Origin: Brachionus rotundiformis
Lineage: Eukaryota > Rotifera > Eurotatoria > Ploima > Brachionidae
Direction: 5' to 3'
Length of the DNA stretch: 64,000 bases
Assembly: GCA_016802295.1 (NCBI GenBank)
Contig: JAESIW010000118.1
Span: forward strand, 2,165,753 to 2,229,752
A program made the translations under genes and the position numbers. Shown here piece by piece: positions 29,201 to 40,598 of the stretch. Each line of letters opens with the position of its first letter. Within the stretch, counting starts at the first letter, position 1. The notes under the pieces were generated by a model. It searched no databases, was not told where the DNA came from, and saw only the letters and a list, made by a program, of their open reading frames with translations.

Positions 29201-31600
29201 TATTTATTTTATTTTATCTTTTAATAATATAAAGAAATATACCTGTTTTAATTGTTGTTCTAATTGTGCTATTTTTTGCTTGCTAAAGTCATCAACATCG
29301 AAATCAGAGCGGTCTTTTGTCTTAATTAAGTAAATTCGTTATTAAAATAAAGCTTTTTGATTTCTAAATTTAAATTTAGTTTTTCTTAATAACTAATCAA
29401 AAAAATTATTCATATAAAATTTTTTTTCGTATATATCTATATATAAATTTTTAATTTTAATACCTACTTTAGTAAGTTATTTATGTTTGAATACATATCT
29501 GTACTTTTTTAAAAAATATTCTAGTTAAAATCTAGTTTTGAACTTAATTTAAAATTATCAAAATAATATTAACTAATTAATTAATTAATTAATTAGATTA
29601 ATTAATTAGTTTTTTTTTTCCTTTTATAATTAAAAAAAATTTAAACTTTAAAATCAAACAGAAAATAAATTAAAAAATCTACTCTCAGCTTTAAATTAAT
29701 TAAATGTAAACTTATTTAATTTGGTTCAATTTTATTAGATTNNNNNNNNNNNNNNNNNNNNNNNNNNNNNNNNNNNNNNNNNNNNNNNNNNNNNNNNNNN
29801 NNNNNNNNNNNNNNNNNNNNNNNNNNNNNNNNNNNNNNNNNNNNNNNNNNNNNNNNNNNNNNNNNNNNNNNNNNNNNNNNNNNNNNNNNNNNNNNNNNNN
29901 NNNNNNNNNNNNNNNNNNNNNNNNNNNNNNNNNNNNNNNNNNNNNNNNNNNNNNNNNNNNNNNNNNNNNNNNNNNNNNNNNNNNNNNNNNNNNNNNNNNN
30001 NNNNNNNNNNNNNNNNNNNNNNNNNNNNNNNNNNNNNNNNNNNNNNNNNNNNNNNNNNNNNNNNNNNNNNNNNNNNNNAAATTTAAACTTTAAAATCAAA
30101 CAGAAAATAAATTAAAAAATCTACTCTCAGCTTTAAATTAATTAAATGTAAACTTATTTAATTTGGTTCATTTTATTAGATTAGATTTGATCAAAACAGA
30201 AATTAAAAACTAAAACCTACTGCTTCGAATATTTCCAACCATTCGTCAGTAAGCTTTTTGACCATGTTCAAATTGTTGCTTGTCAAAAGTTGTGCAAATT
30301 GTTTGAAACGAGTGAATGCTTCTTTGACCAATTTTTTGAACATGTCTGCTTCATTTTGAGCTTGCTGGAATTTTTCCTGTATGGCCTGCAAGTCTTCGTC
30401 ATTGTTCGATGCCAAATTGGCCTCGGAAATAAATGTCCGCTGTCTACTCAATTCCTCTCTCAGTGCTTGAATTTCTGACTGCATTTCGACAAACTTCTGC
30501 TGCTCTGGATCCATGTTTACCATTGGCTTATTCTTAATGTATCTAGCTCGACTGGCGTACTTGAGTGCATTTATAGACTCGTCCAAGTTACAGCTAGACG
30601 GACTGATGCAACAAATCATCAAAGTGTTGGAATTGCCTCCCAACGAGTCCTTTAGTATTCTGGTTATCTTCGACTCTCTGTATGGTATGTGCACAGTTTT
30701 TTTCTTGATCGAATTGTCCGAACTAAGAGCGCTAATTACATTGCCAAGTGCCAATAGACCACTATTTATGTGTATAGACTCTTTGAATCTGTCGCCGACA
30801 TTACCAGTTCTGTGCACTCGTTCCGAGCCGGCCAAGTCGACAAAATGAAATTTGGCTCCCAAATAGTGCGAGTTTTGGGCCGGATTTTGTTTCAAATCGT
30901 AAATGGCCGACTCGCGAACATTTGCCTTTGCATCAACTGTCCAGCGTTGCTCAATGGACACAGTAAATACTGAATGAGATCTGCTCGAGTGTTCGTTCAT
31001 TTGAGTGCTGCCAGTGTGGCGCAATTGTGTACCAGAATCAAAACAAGCCATCACTTCTTCTAAACTCGAGCAAACAACTTCATTAGCGCCATAGATAATT
31101 GTGTTGCCACTCTCGTCCTCTCTAATGTGCAAATCTTTTTCACTCGAGTCCAACAAATCTTTTAATTCCTCCTTGTATATTTCAATAAAATTCACTTTTA
31201 CCAAATAGTCGCGTTGGTTTTGTTTGGATGTTATGAGCTGAAACATTCTCTCAACTGCTCTGGGTATAATTCCGTAGTCCTGATTGGAACCGCTAATTGT
31301 ATGCGTTTTGCCTGAGCCTGTTTGACCGTAGGCAAACACAGTTGAATTGTAGCCGTCAAATATGCTCTGTACCAATTGATGTACACAAGTTTCGTACAAA
31401 TCGCTTTGACTTGTCTTTGGCGCTAGTACATAGTCAAATGTGAAAATTTTGTCCTTGCCAATGACCAGTTGATTTGTGTCGCTAGATAGGCGAACACATG
31501 GCTGATGTTGATGCAATTTTTCTCTACTATTCAATGGACGCACTCGCACAGCCACTTTGACAGCCACCTCGCTTGCCTGATTGCTTGCCATATTTGCCAT
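26295..31600 (-). CDS. KIF27: Kinesin-4 family KIF27 (KIF7/Cos2 group)
   Basis: Motor-related protein of motile cilia and Hedgehog-type signalling. Five exons: 31600-30221, 29320-29243, 29174-28519, 27862-26968 and 26903-26295, all phases compatible, about 1205 aa. N-terminal motor: P loop GQTGSGKT at 92-99, switch I NEHSSRSH at 202-209, switch II DLAGSER at 255-261. After the motor comes the KIF27-type VKEAFTRF...EWLEIFEAV helix, then coiled coil, a FRARSQLL segment matching FRTRSQML of KIF27, an INIK-MKEELIKELV block, a long coiled coil with EEAIEALEIAIEYENDSI, and a final MSRKDLRPLTQEELIKRSL matching the KIF27 C terminus. A short Gln run is near the end. Intron 1 contains the gap at 29742-30078; phases and homology show no exon is missing there. 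KIF27 is favoured over KIF7 because the tail is conserved too. Confidence 0.92.
29637..30182. other. Assembly gap with duplicated flanks, KIF27 intron
   Basis: N run 29742-30078. The 105 bases on its left (29637-29741) recur on its right (30079-30182) with a single one-base deletion. As with the PKC gap, this looks like an unmerged haplotype join inside an intron. Confidence 0.85.
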
Positions 31601-32018
31601 TTTTATATATAATTATTAATTAATTAATTAAATATTATATATAAATTTAATTTTATCTTTTTGTTTTTTTGCTTTTTATTATAATAGTTGTTTATTAATT
31701 TGAAAAACAAGAAAAAAATTTTTAATACTATTTATTTGCAAATATTTTAGTAAAAAAAGAGAATAAAATGTATGTTTTTTTGGTATTGATTTATTTAGAC
31801 CAAGTGAGCTCATATTGCCTAGTAACCAAACATTAGGGTGAATGTTGGCTCACGTACAAACAGACAATTTAAGCTCACTCGTCTGCATACTTAATTAACA
31901 TAATAAAACTAAAAATAAAGCTTATAATTTTAATTTATTTAGTGATCATCGTCATCTCTTTGTTTAGATACATTACACAAGTTGCTTTTTGCTTGTTGCT
32001 TGTTTAGAAATTCTCTCA
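31601..32018. promoter_or_regulatory. Shared upstream region of KIF27 and DNAJC8
   Basis: These 418 bp separate the divergent start codons of KIF27 (-) and DNAJC8 (+), so both promoters must lie here. A GC-richer patch occurs at about 31800-31890. TGTTTAG at 32001-32007 lies 11 nt before the DNAJC8 ATG and could be a 3' splice site. No TATA box is obvious. Confidence 0.45.
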
Positions 32019-34704
32019 ATGCAAAAAGAGCAAATAAGTGAACAAAAAACGGACTCCGTCACCGAAAAAGAGACCAACAACAACAACAACAATGACAATG
32101 ACCAACACGATACTAAAGAGCACACTAGCACTGGCAACAACATCAACAACAGCGCCAAGGACACATTGGATGACTTTTACGCTCAACTAGAGCCCAAAAA
32201 AGAACAAGTCGAAGAGCAGACCAACGTCCAAGATCCTTTGCTAGATTTGTTCTATTCCGAAATAGACAATATAAAAAGTGACGAGTTCAAATCGTCGTCC
32301 AAAGAGCAAATAGAACGTTTGCTTCGGCCCGGATCGACTTATTTTAATCTAAATCCGTTCGAAGTGCTGCAAATAGATCCGTACGTGTCGCTAGACGAGA
32401 TAAAAAAAAAGTATCGAAAATTGTCCATATACGTGCATCCGGACAAGAATCCGCAGGATCGTGAACGAGCTCAGGTGGCCTTCGAGGCAGTCAATCGAGC
32501 CTACAAGCTGCTCGAGAACGAAAAAGACCGCAAAATGTGTCTCGAGGTCGTCGACGAAGCAAGAGAAAAAGTCGACAGAGAACTCGAGGAAAAGCGTAAG
32601 AAACAGAGGCAGCAAGTTGCCCTTACCAAGTACAAACGCAAGCTCAAGTTCAAGACTAAACAAGAAGAAGACCAGTTTGACAAAGAGCACATGAGAATAG
32701 ACGAGGACGATCCGGACAAATACAGACACGCCATCTATTGCATGACGTGCAAGCTATTCGCCGACATTGAACGATTAAAGGTTCGTGAGGGCGAAAAACA
32801 GGCAGAAGAAAAGTTGGTTTAATTTAGATGTTTATTACAATTTATTAAATTAATTTATATGCTACTGAATTATTTTTGACAAGTTTTCTAGTTTATTTTT
32901 TGTTTAGAAAGCGGAAGGCCGATGAAAAAAGTGAAGAAGAAAAACAAGCCAAGGTGCAAAAAGAATTTGACAAAAATTACGAGGTTACAAAATTTTTATC
33001 TTATTTTTTTCGATTAGTTTATAACTTATTTTTATTGAATAAAAAATTATTAAGTAAGATTAGTTCAAGACTTTAGCAGTCCTTATTTTTTTAGTATTAA
33101 AATCTCAAAATCAATTCGAGCTTTGCAACTGTTAATTGTTTTGGCTACTACAGTTTGCTTGGTCACTTTATTTCATGATTCTGCGACTCTGTCCATCAAA
33201 ATACACAACACTCATATGTTTTAGGAATATTTTTGATTTTGTTTATTTGAGCCTTCAATTTCATAGATTTCTATAATTTGAAGATTTTTTTTCCAGTAAT
33301 CAAAATATGAGATAAATATTATTTATTATTGTTAGTACTAATTCTATTGCAGGTCATAATTGTAATATTTATTTAAATACATGCAATGAATGAACATTTA
33401 CTAACATAAAACTTTATTCGATCTAATTATTCAAAAATACTAAACTAACACTAACTTTACTAATAATTTTTTATTTTATAATTTTTTATGCAAATCTTCA
33501 AAAAGTACATTTGGTCATCACTTAACATCAATATCTTTCAACTTTTAATTCCAAGCTAACAAAACACTTTTGTTTTTATTTTATTTTGATTTTAAATTCA
33601 AACTTTTTAATTTTTTTTTTTTTCATGTTTCTTCAAGCAAGAGACTGAAAGGGAGGACTAAGTTCCATTCCAAACTGCCTGGGAGTCTCTCCCAAATTAT
33701 ATTTAAATAAATAAATGAACATTTATAACAAAGTTTTCTCTGATCAATCGACTTTTATTAAAAATTTTAACACTAACTGTTTTAATATAGTGAATTAATT
33801 TATGAAAAATATCCAAAAATTTTTTATTTCATATTTAGAAGTTAATGTCAAATTTAGACTTAACTTAAATAAATTATTGGTTTCTTTGGTTTCTAAGGTT
33901 TTTGAATGAATCAATCAAAATAGATAATTATGTATTTAAATTTCGAAATATTTTTTACTTAATTAAGTGATTTTTTTTAAAACTTTTTTTTTCAATATAA
34001 TTATTTATCAAATTAATTTAAGCTTAAGCTAGATACAAATAAAATTGTGATCAGATCTTAAAAATAAGATTCTCTGATGAAAATGTTTCTTTTTTTGTTT
34101 ATAACTCTTTAAATAATGACAAATTTAAGTTTATGATCGAATTAAAATGATCATGCTCAAAAAATATAACAAAAATAGGTTTTTGAATATTTTTACCAAA
34201 GAATATTTATCGCATTCACAGAATCACATTTTATAATTAAAAATACAATTTTAAGGTTTATTTTTGTAAATTTCTGCGAAAATTTTATGCATGCAGAATT
34301 TTGCACAATACCTTGCTATGGTTAAACACTTCCTGTTACACAAAAACAACCTATCTGTGCATTGAATTTATAATAATTTTTGAGCATGATCATTTTTATT
34401 TTATCATTAACTTCAATATGCCTAATTAATGACCACCTAAAGAAGAGTGGATAGTTTAAAAGTGTCAAAAAGTGGAAAACAACAATTTATCTTATAATTT
34501 ATCTTTTATTAATTAAACAACAAGTACAAATAAAATTAAATATTTCTTTGCTTAAAGGAAAGTCGTCAAAATCGAATATCAAGTTGGAAAAGTTTTGTTA
34601 GCAACAAAGACTCGGTGTCAACCAAGTCAGGCGCTGGTTCAAGTTCAATTATTATACCGAAAAAAGGCTTCAAACCGCCAAAACACAAACCCGAAGCTCG
34701 TTAA
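32019..34704 (+). CDS. DNAJC8: DnaJ homologue subfamily C member 8
   Basis: J-domain co-chaperone associated with the spliceosome (SPF31) in the nucleus. Three exons: 32019-32812, 32908-32983 and 34558-34704, about 338 aa. The diagnostic block is QIERLLRPGSTYFNLNPFEV followed by the J domain (about 112-180) with HPD at 140-142. After it comes a Lys/Arg/Glu-rich helix, then ESR.....SSWKSF and a basic tail as in the human protein. The N terminus carries an Asn-rich insertion. The exon 1 donor is uncertain: GTTGGT after 32812 with the acceptor at 32907 gives EEKKRKADE, while a donor 4 nt later with a later acceptor gives EEKLRKADE. Intron 2 is 1.57 kb, the longest gap-free intron in the window, and contains a MITE and a retrotransposon tail. 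Confidence 0.9.
33640..33720 (+). repeat. Retroelement 3'-end repeat, copy 1
   Basis: About 80 bp in DNAJC8 intron 2 that aligns with the reverse complement of about 42055-42125 in PIKfyve intron 4. Both share GGACTA-N-G-N-TCCATT, a GCCTG block and a tail of AAATAAATAAAT. A conserved body followed by a short tandem tail at the 3' end is what LINE or SINE copies leave behind. The element family is not identified. Confidence 0.5.
34127..34413. mobile_element. MITE with 20 bp perfect terminal repeats, copy 1
   Basis: Inside DNAJC8 intron 2. AAAATGATCATGCTCAAAAA at 34145-34164 is repeated exactly in inverse orientation at 34378-34397. The similarity extends outward as AAGTTNATGAT-type sequence, making imperfect inverted repeats of about 38 bp. 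The element is about 287 bp with no ORF. A second copy is at 43735-43999. No clear target duplication was identified, so the superfamily is open. Confidence 0.7.
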
Positions 34705-35183
34705 ATCAGATCAGATCTCAAATAGCTTTAAAATGTAAAAAGAAATAATAATTAATTGAAAGCTGTTTTGTTCAAAAAATATATAATATACTTTTTGTTA
34801 TCAAAAATAAGAAAAATAATAAAAAATAAAAAAGTTACTTGATTACTTGCTACATGTTTATTTTATTTAAACTTATTTTTTTATGACGAAAAAAAATTAA
34901 CTTAATAACTAAACAAAATAATCAATCGAAAAATAAATATAATACCATTAAATCGGTATTTTATATGGAAATTTGAATTTTTTTAGTTTTATCTAAATAA
35001 AGTAAAATAAATAAGAAAATAAAAAAAAATTTGATAATTTTATTAAATTTTTAAGCTACATAAATAATAATTATAGATAAAATAAGATAAAATTAACTAG
35101 ACAAAAGGAAATTAACAACAAACATTAATTTAAAAATCAACAACGAGTGAGTACATGAAAAGAGTGGTCTAGATTTGTAAACT
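34705..35183. other. Intergenic
   Basis: AT-rich spacer between DNAJC8 and the USP gene, both on the plus strand. Nothing recognised beyond AATAAA-type signals. Confidence 0.5.
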
Positions 35184-36622
35184 ATGGGAATTGGTGGTTC
35201 GACTGTTGACGCCCAAGACTCGACCGGCGGTGGCACGCCCTTCAACGAGCATTTCTTCGGCATGGTTAACTTCGGCAATACCTGCTACGTAAATTCGGTC
35301 CTACAGGCGCTGTACTTTTGTAGGCCGTTTCGCGAGCGAATTATCCAATACAAACTGGCACATGCGCAACGAATCGTTCACTTAAAGGACCTGAAAGAGA
35401 ACCAGCAGCAACAGCAGCAGTCCAACAACGACAACGAGCCCAATGGATCAACCAACATACTACGTCAAGAGCATTTATTGAATTGTCTTGCCGAGCTGTT
35501 CTATCAAATTGTCACAATGAAGAGAAAAAAAGGAACCATTCATCCAAAAAAGTTTATCGCTCGTTTACGTAAAGAAAACGACGCGTTCGACAACCTGTTT
35601 CAACAGGACGCTCACGAATTCCTAAACTATTTGCTGAACACATGTGCCGATATACTCAAGGCCGAAATGAAAGAATTGAACAATTTAAATAGAAAAATAC
35701 AAAAGCTAAACACTCAAAACCACAAGAGTTTGAATTCGAAAAGCGCGGCCACAAATGGCAAGAGTGGTCGCACGCCAGTCAAAAACGGATCCATATCAAG
35801 CCAAACAAGTGTCAATGTTCTAAACGATTTAATTGAGACCGAATCGAACGGTCCAAATGCGGACACCACTTGGATACATGACTTGTTCCAAGGCATACTT
35901 GTCAACGAGACCCGGTGTCTCAATTGTGAGACATGTTCATCCAAAGAGGAGAACTTTTTCGATTTGTCAATCGATGTAGAACAAAATACATCGCTAAGTC
36001 ATTGTCTACAAGAGTTTTCCAATATGGAAATGCTGTGCGGCGAATGTAAATACTATTGTGATACGTGTTCGAGCAAACAAGAGGCCGAAAAGCGAATGAG
36101 AATCAAAAAGTTGCCAAAAATACTCGCACTGCACCTGAAACGATTTAAGTTTGTGAGCAATTTGAATCGATTCAAAAAGCTTACCTATCGAGTCGTATTT
36201 CCGTTCGAGCTGAGGCTTTTTAACACTACAGAAGACTGTGCCAATGGTGATCAAATATACGATCTAGTCTCGTTTGTGGTACATTGTGGCATTGGTCTAA
36301 ATAGAGGTCATTACATTAGTGTAGTAAAGAGTCATGGCTTTTGGTTTGTGTTTGACGACGAACAAGTAGAGGTATACATTATACATTATCATAATTTTAT
36401 TCTTTATCAATCAATAAAAATAGTCAATAATAATTATAAAAAAGCATTTTTTTTTTTTAATTTTATTTAACAAAATTATTTGTTTTATTTTGAATAATAA
36501 TTATTTTTAAATTAAAGAAAATCGAAGTGTCGAATTTTGAGGACTTTTATGGATTGACGCAAGATACGAACCGAAAGTCCGAGACCAGCTACATTTTATT
36601 CTATGAAAGTAGACAAAGTTAA
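35184..36622 (+). CDS. Ubiquitin C-terminal hydrolase USP12/USP46
   Basis: Cysteine deubiquitinase that, with WDR48/UAF1 and WDR20, removes ubiquitin from histones and receptors. Two exons, 35184-36371 and 36518-36622, about 430 aa against 366-370 in vertebrates. Catalytic Cys34 is in [21 protein letters not shown]; the His box is [19 protein letters not shown]. The zinc-binding Cys pairs RCLNCETC and [11 protein letters not shown] are present. The extra length comes from a Gln/Asn-rich insertion at about residue 74-90 and a polar insertion of about 40 residues after [11 protein letters not shown]. The last exon encodes [13 protein letters not shown] and YILFYESR, as in USP46. Vertebrate USP12 and USP46 are recent paralogues, so one cannot be chosen over the other here. 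Confidence 0.93.
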
Positions 36623-37073
36623 GCAAAATTACTCTCTTTTTTTTTCTATTTATTAAATTGTTACAACTATTTTTTTAAATTTTTAAACTGAATTTTATTT
36701 TTTTTGGTTTTATAGTATTTACTTTATTTTTTCTTTTTTTTTTTGATAGAAAAATAATTATTTTTTATGACATAATAATGATTTAAATAAAAGATTCTTC
36801 CAATCAGCCCACTTCCATTATTAGAAATATAATAAGCATATTAATAATAAAGCATTAATAATAATAATAATAATAATAAAAGATTTATAGCTTGTCGCTA
36901 ACGTTCGTTTTACATCAAACAAATAGGTATTATATGAAAATTAAAAATAGCATCTTATGTCTTGGAAATAATTCAAAATTAATATATAGATAATTAAATT
37001 TATTTAAATAAATTGAGTAAAACTAAAAAATTTTATTAATTTAAAAGCGAATCAAATCATCAAACATTTCAAT
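36623..37073. other. Convergent intergenic
   Basis: AT-rich DNA between convergent genes, with a TAA repeat at about 36855-36879. No gene seen. Confidence 0.5.
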
Positions 37074-38047
37074 TCAGTTTATTAAAATATATTTCTTATA
37101 ATTATTATCTAAATTTAAGTTTGTAATATTTCCCAATCGCCAACCACCAATGTCTAAGTCTAAATGCCATGATAAACGATTTAAACTTGAATAATTTAGT
37201 ATATCTGCCGGATTTTGATAAATTATTGAGTTGGATGTAAATCCAAAGCTTAAGCCAGGAGTCATGTACCAATAGGCTGAGTCTACATAAACTGGTTTAT
37301 CTTCTATTGTTTGTGTCAATAAGGCATGACAATTAGCACATGACACCAAAAGAAGCCTGTCTGAATTGACTTTTCCACCACCAGCGCACAAAATTGAGCT
37401 TTTTGTACATTTAAGTTTTATATTTTCAAGTTCATCTGTTAAAGTAGGATGCGAATAAAATTTATCATAGACTAGATCAAAATGTGATTGAATCAATCGA
37501 TTTAAAGAATAGTCCCTTGTTAGGCTTGGGTAAGAATCTAAGTGAACGAAAAAGAAAATTATTTATAACTAAATAGGCTTGTTTGTTAATTTGATTAGTA
37601 AAAATCAAATTTTAAATTATCTATTTTATCCAAAAATTTTACAAAAAGAAGTATTTTATTTTCTATTGTACTTTTTATTTTGGTTTCTTTTTTATTTATC
37701 CAAAACATTCCATTTAGTATATTTTGATTGTACAAAAGAGATTCATAAATAACACAGAATCCATTTTCAAAATTGATATATATGCACTTGTTTTGTTTGG
37801 AACATATGGAAATACAATTAACAAGCTTAGGCAATTTCAAACTTATGCTTCTTTTTGTCATATAACCAAAGTAGAACTGCTCTTGATTTGTATTGGTAAT
37901 TTTGACAAATATCTCTTTAAATTATTATTTAATAGAAATAAAATTTATGATAAAAGTAAAGTAACCTGTATTTTTGATTGAATTAATAAATTTGTTTATT
38001 TTCAGAATTGAAAATAGCAATAGAATATGTAACTTTTGAAAAATCAT
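37074..38047 (-). CDS. Secreted protein with a PAN-like and a W/G-rich module
   Basis: About 262 aa from three exons: 38047-37966, 37914-37672 and 37537-37074, phases agreeing (1, then 1). Exon 1 encodes a hydrophobic start, IFQKLHILLLFSILKI, that looks like a signal peptide. Exon 2 has a Cys-containing stretch (CISICSKQNKCIYINF then GFCVIYESLLY) reminiscent of PAN/apple modules. Exon 3 has CAGGGKVNSDRLLLVSCANC, then AYWYMTPGLSFGF and LSWHLDLDIGGWRLG, a Trp/Gly-rich module I do not recognise. It is probably extracellular and may bind ligands, but the function is unknown. Donor and acceptor choices were made on phase alone. Confidence 0.5.
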
Positions 38048-38654
38048 GTTTTAACTAGTTAAAATGAAAAAAAAAGAATGAATATTTATTTTAAAAAAAT
38101 ATTTTTTTTCAAATTTCTTAAACAATGAAAAAAAATTAAAAAATTTAATTAAGAAAATTTAAAGTACTAATGGCAAATATTAATTTTTTTGATTCATATG
38201 TATATCAAGTTTTTTTTTAAACTGAAATTCTATTTAATGTATTGATAATCAAATAATAAATGTTTTTTTTTCGTGAATTGAGGAAGTTTTAAAGCAAATC
38301 AATCAATAATCTCGAAATTTTAGAAAATTAAAATATTTTTCAAGTATCTATTCTTAAATATAAAAATAATCAACAATAACACAAAAATTTGTATTTCATA
38401 AATTTTTTTAATTCATAAGCTAAGAAAATGAAATATTAATTTTTTGAAATTTTTTTTTCCTACATTTTATTTATCTTCAAATTTTAGAATAAGTTTTTTT
38501 GTTGAAATTTTTAACTAAATAAAAAAATACATCCTTCCTTATTTATATTTAAATTCGTAAATCCTAAAAAAATTAAATTTTTATTCTAAAATTAGATACT
38601 TTTTTTAAATAAAAAATTTTAAAATTCCATTCACTAAAAAAAATCTCTCTAAAT
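38048..38654. other. Divergent intergenic
   Basis: Extremely AT-rich, with long A and T runs. It should hold the promoters of the secreted-protein gene (-) and the orphan ORF at 38655 (+), but no motif stands out. Confidence 0.45.
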
Positions 38655-39164
38655 ATGTCACAATCGACAAAAAAATTAACTGATGATAAAACTAGCGAAG
38701 ATCGAGTCCAAAAGGCCAAATCTATTCTAAATCGCTATGGATTAGATCAATCAAAAACCAAAGTAGAACGAATTGAAATTGATATTGACTATGACAATAT
38801 AAATAGTTATATTGATTTTTTATTAAATGGTCTCTTTAAAGACTTATCAATTGATTACAAAGAAAAGGTAGCTTCTATTCAAGTTACTAAACACGATGAG
38901 TTTTATCAATTTGAAATTGTTGATGAAAAAAAAGACTCATTTAGCATTTACTCAATTAAGTCAACTCGCTTTACAAATAAATTTTCAATATCTATTTATG
39001 GTTATAGAAGAGACATTAAATTAGACTATTATTCTAAATTTAAACGCTCCTTGTTCAACACCAAAGATTATCTAATACTTGGTCAATTACAAAATGTTTT
39101 TGAAAATCAAACTAAACCACTTCTAACTTTTCTATTATACAATATATTTAATAAAGAAGATTGA
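38655..39164 (+). CDS. Hypothetical protein, 169 aa
   Basis: Uninterrupted single-exon ORF with its own ATG after a long AT-rich leader. It is Lys/Asp/Ser rich, with a middle region of alternating strands (YQFEIVDEKKDSFSIYSIKS) and a hydrophobic C-terminal helix (LLTFLLYNIF). No signal peptide and no known motif. Its codon use is AT-rich like neighbouring real exons, and 169 codons without a stop is unlikely by chance here. Function unknown. It ends 41 bp from the stop codon of the convergent gene at 39206. Confidence 0.5.
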   Translation: MSQSTKKLTDDKTSEDRVQKAKSILNRYGLDQSKTKVERIEIDIDYDNINSYIDFLLNGLFKDLSIDYKEKVASIQVTKHDEFYQFEIVDEKKDSFSIYSIKSTRFTNKFSISIYGYRRDIKLDYYSKFKRSLFNTKDYLILGQLQNVFENQTKPLLTFLLYNIFNKED

Positions 39165-39205
39165 AGGAAATTTATTTTTCTATTCTCAAACATTTATTTA
39201 AATAA

Positions 39206-39781
39206 TTATTTAATTAGTAAATCTAAATGTTTTGCTTCATCACTGAATAAGATAGAAATGTCTGGGCAATATTTTTTGGCGAATTCTGCAAATTTGAAGA
39301 AAAAATAACATTTCAATTCCATATAGGTAAACTTTGGAGGAGATAATAAATTTAAATAGCTCTTGCAAGTACTGAACCATGTGGGTTTTAGTGTTTGGTC
39401 ATAGTAGAAAAATATCACTTGATATTTTGATTTGTTAGTTAATTGAGTACTTGTTTTTTTTACATTTAAATAGTAAAAATTGTAGTTTTCTATCCATGAT
39501 CGATTGAAACAAACAAGATTCGATGTATCTTGATCACCTTTTTTTATCAAATCGATCTTTTGACGAACATCATCATTCTCAAATGATTTGTGTAGATTAT
39601 CTACATAGCTCTCTAGTTCGCTTGACTCAACATTATTTAATATTAATTCAGTTATTAAGTTATTTTCGTGAAAATGTTCACATTGAAAATAACTTTCGAT
39701 TGAATTGACTGAATCTTGGAATTTTTTAGGAATTTTTAATTTAAAAATTAAAGACATTTTAGAAGAAAAAATTAAAATCAT
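39206..39781 (-). CDS. Hypothetical protein, 191 aa
   Basis: Single-exon ORF convergent with the previous one. A second in-frame ATG at 39757 (MSLIFKLKIP) may be the true start, giving 183 aa. It is mixed alpha/beta by eye, with aromatic-rich segments YNFYYLNV and YQVIFFYYDQ. No motif recognised. It may be a lineage-specific gene. Confidence 0.5.
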   Translation of the reverse strand: MILIFSSKMSLIFKLKIPKKFQDSVNSIESYFQCEHFHENNLITELILNNVESSELESYVDNLHKSFENDDVRQKIDLIKKGDQDTSNLVCFNRSWIENYNFYYLNVKKTSTQLTNKSKYQVIFFYYDQTLKPTWFSTCKSYLNLLSPPKFTYMELKCYFFFKFAEFAKKYCPDISILFSDEAKHLDLLIK

Positions 39782-40598
39782 TTAAATTTTAAATATAGAT
39801 CTATAATTAGAAGAAACAATCCTTATTGTTAGATTTGTAATTTTAATTTAAAATTAACTCTTGTTTTAAAATTAATGAAAAATTCTTGATCTAATTTAAT
39901 CTAATACGATAAAATTATTTTATTTTAAAAAAAATTAATTTTTTTAAGGAAAATTAAATTTAGATAATTTTTTTTATTAATTATTTTTTGTTTTTTTTAT
40001 CAAAAAAATTAATAACAATTGAAAAAAAGAATGCGTACTCTCTGCTTAAAAAGTAAAATTACAAAATTATCTCTAATTCAAATTTTTATCAATATATTTC
40101 CTTTTATATGAAATAAAGCTAGTGATTAGTAATAAAATGTTTTTTATTTTTAGAATTTTTAAACAAAATTTAAAATTCTAATAATTTTATATTTCAAATA
40201 ATTTTATTTATTTTTCAACATTTAATCAAATTTTTCTAAATACTAATTTTTTTGAATATTAGCACTAAAAAAATTAAAAACATACATCAAAAAATCAAAA
40301 ATTATAAGAAACAAAATTTTAACTATCATCAAAAAAATATTTGATATTTTTTCAAATTTATTTTAGTTAAAAATATCTTATCTTTTTCTTTTGAATTTAA
40401 CTTTAAATTAAGCTATTAAAAGAAGGTTTGAGCATTTAAATAAAAAGAGATGATAAATTTGATGAATGTAATATTTAAATAAAAAAATTCATATTCTATA
40501 ATTATCAAAAACAAATTAACTGTTCGGTGTTTACCTTTACAAAAATGAACTAGTCTTGTGAGAAAACGAATATATAAAAATAAAGAAACTTGTATCTA
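39782..40598. other. Divergent intergenic
   Basis: Very AT-rich spacer upstream of PIKfyve. No gene or site that I can support. Confidence 0.5.
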
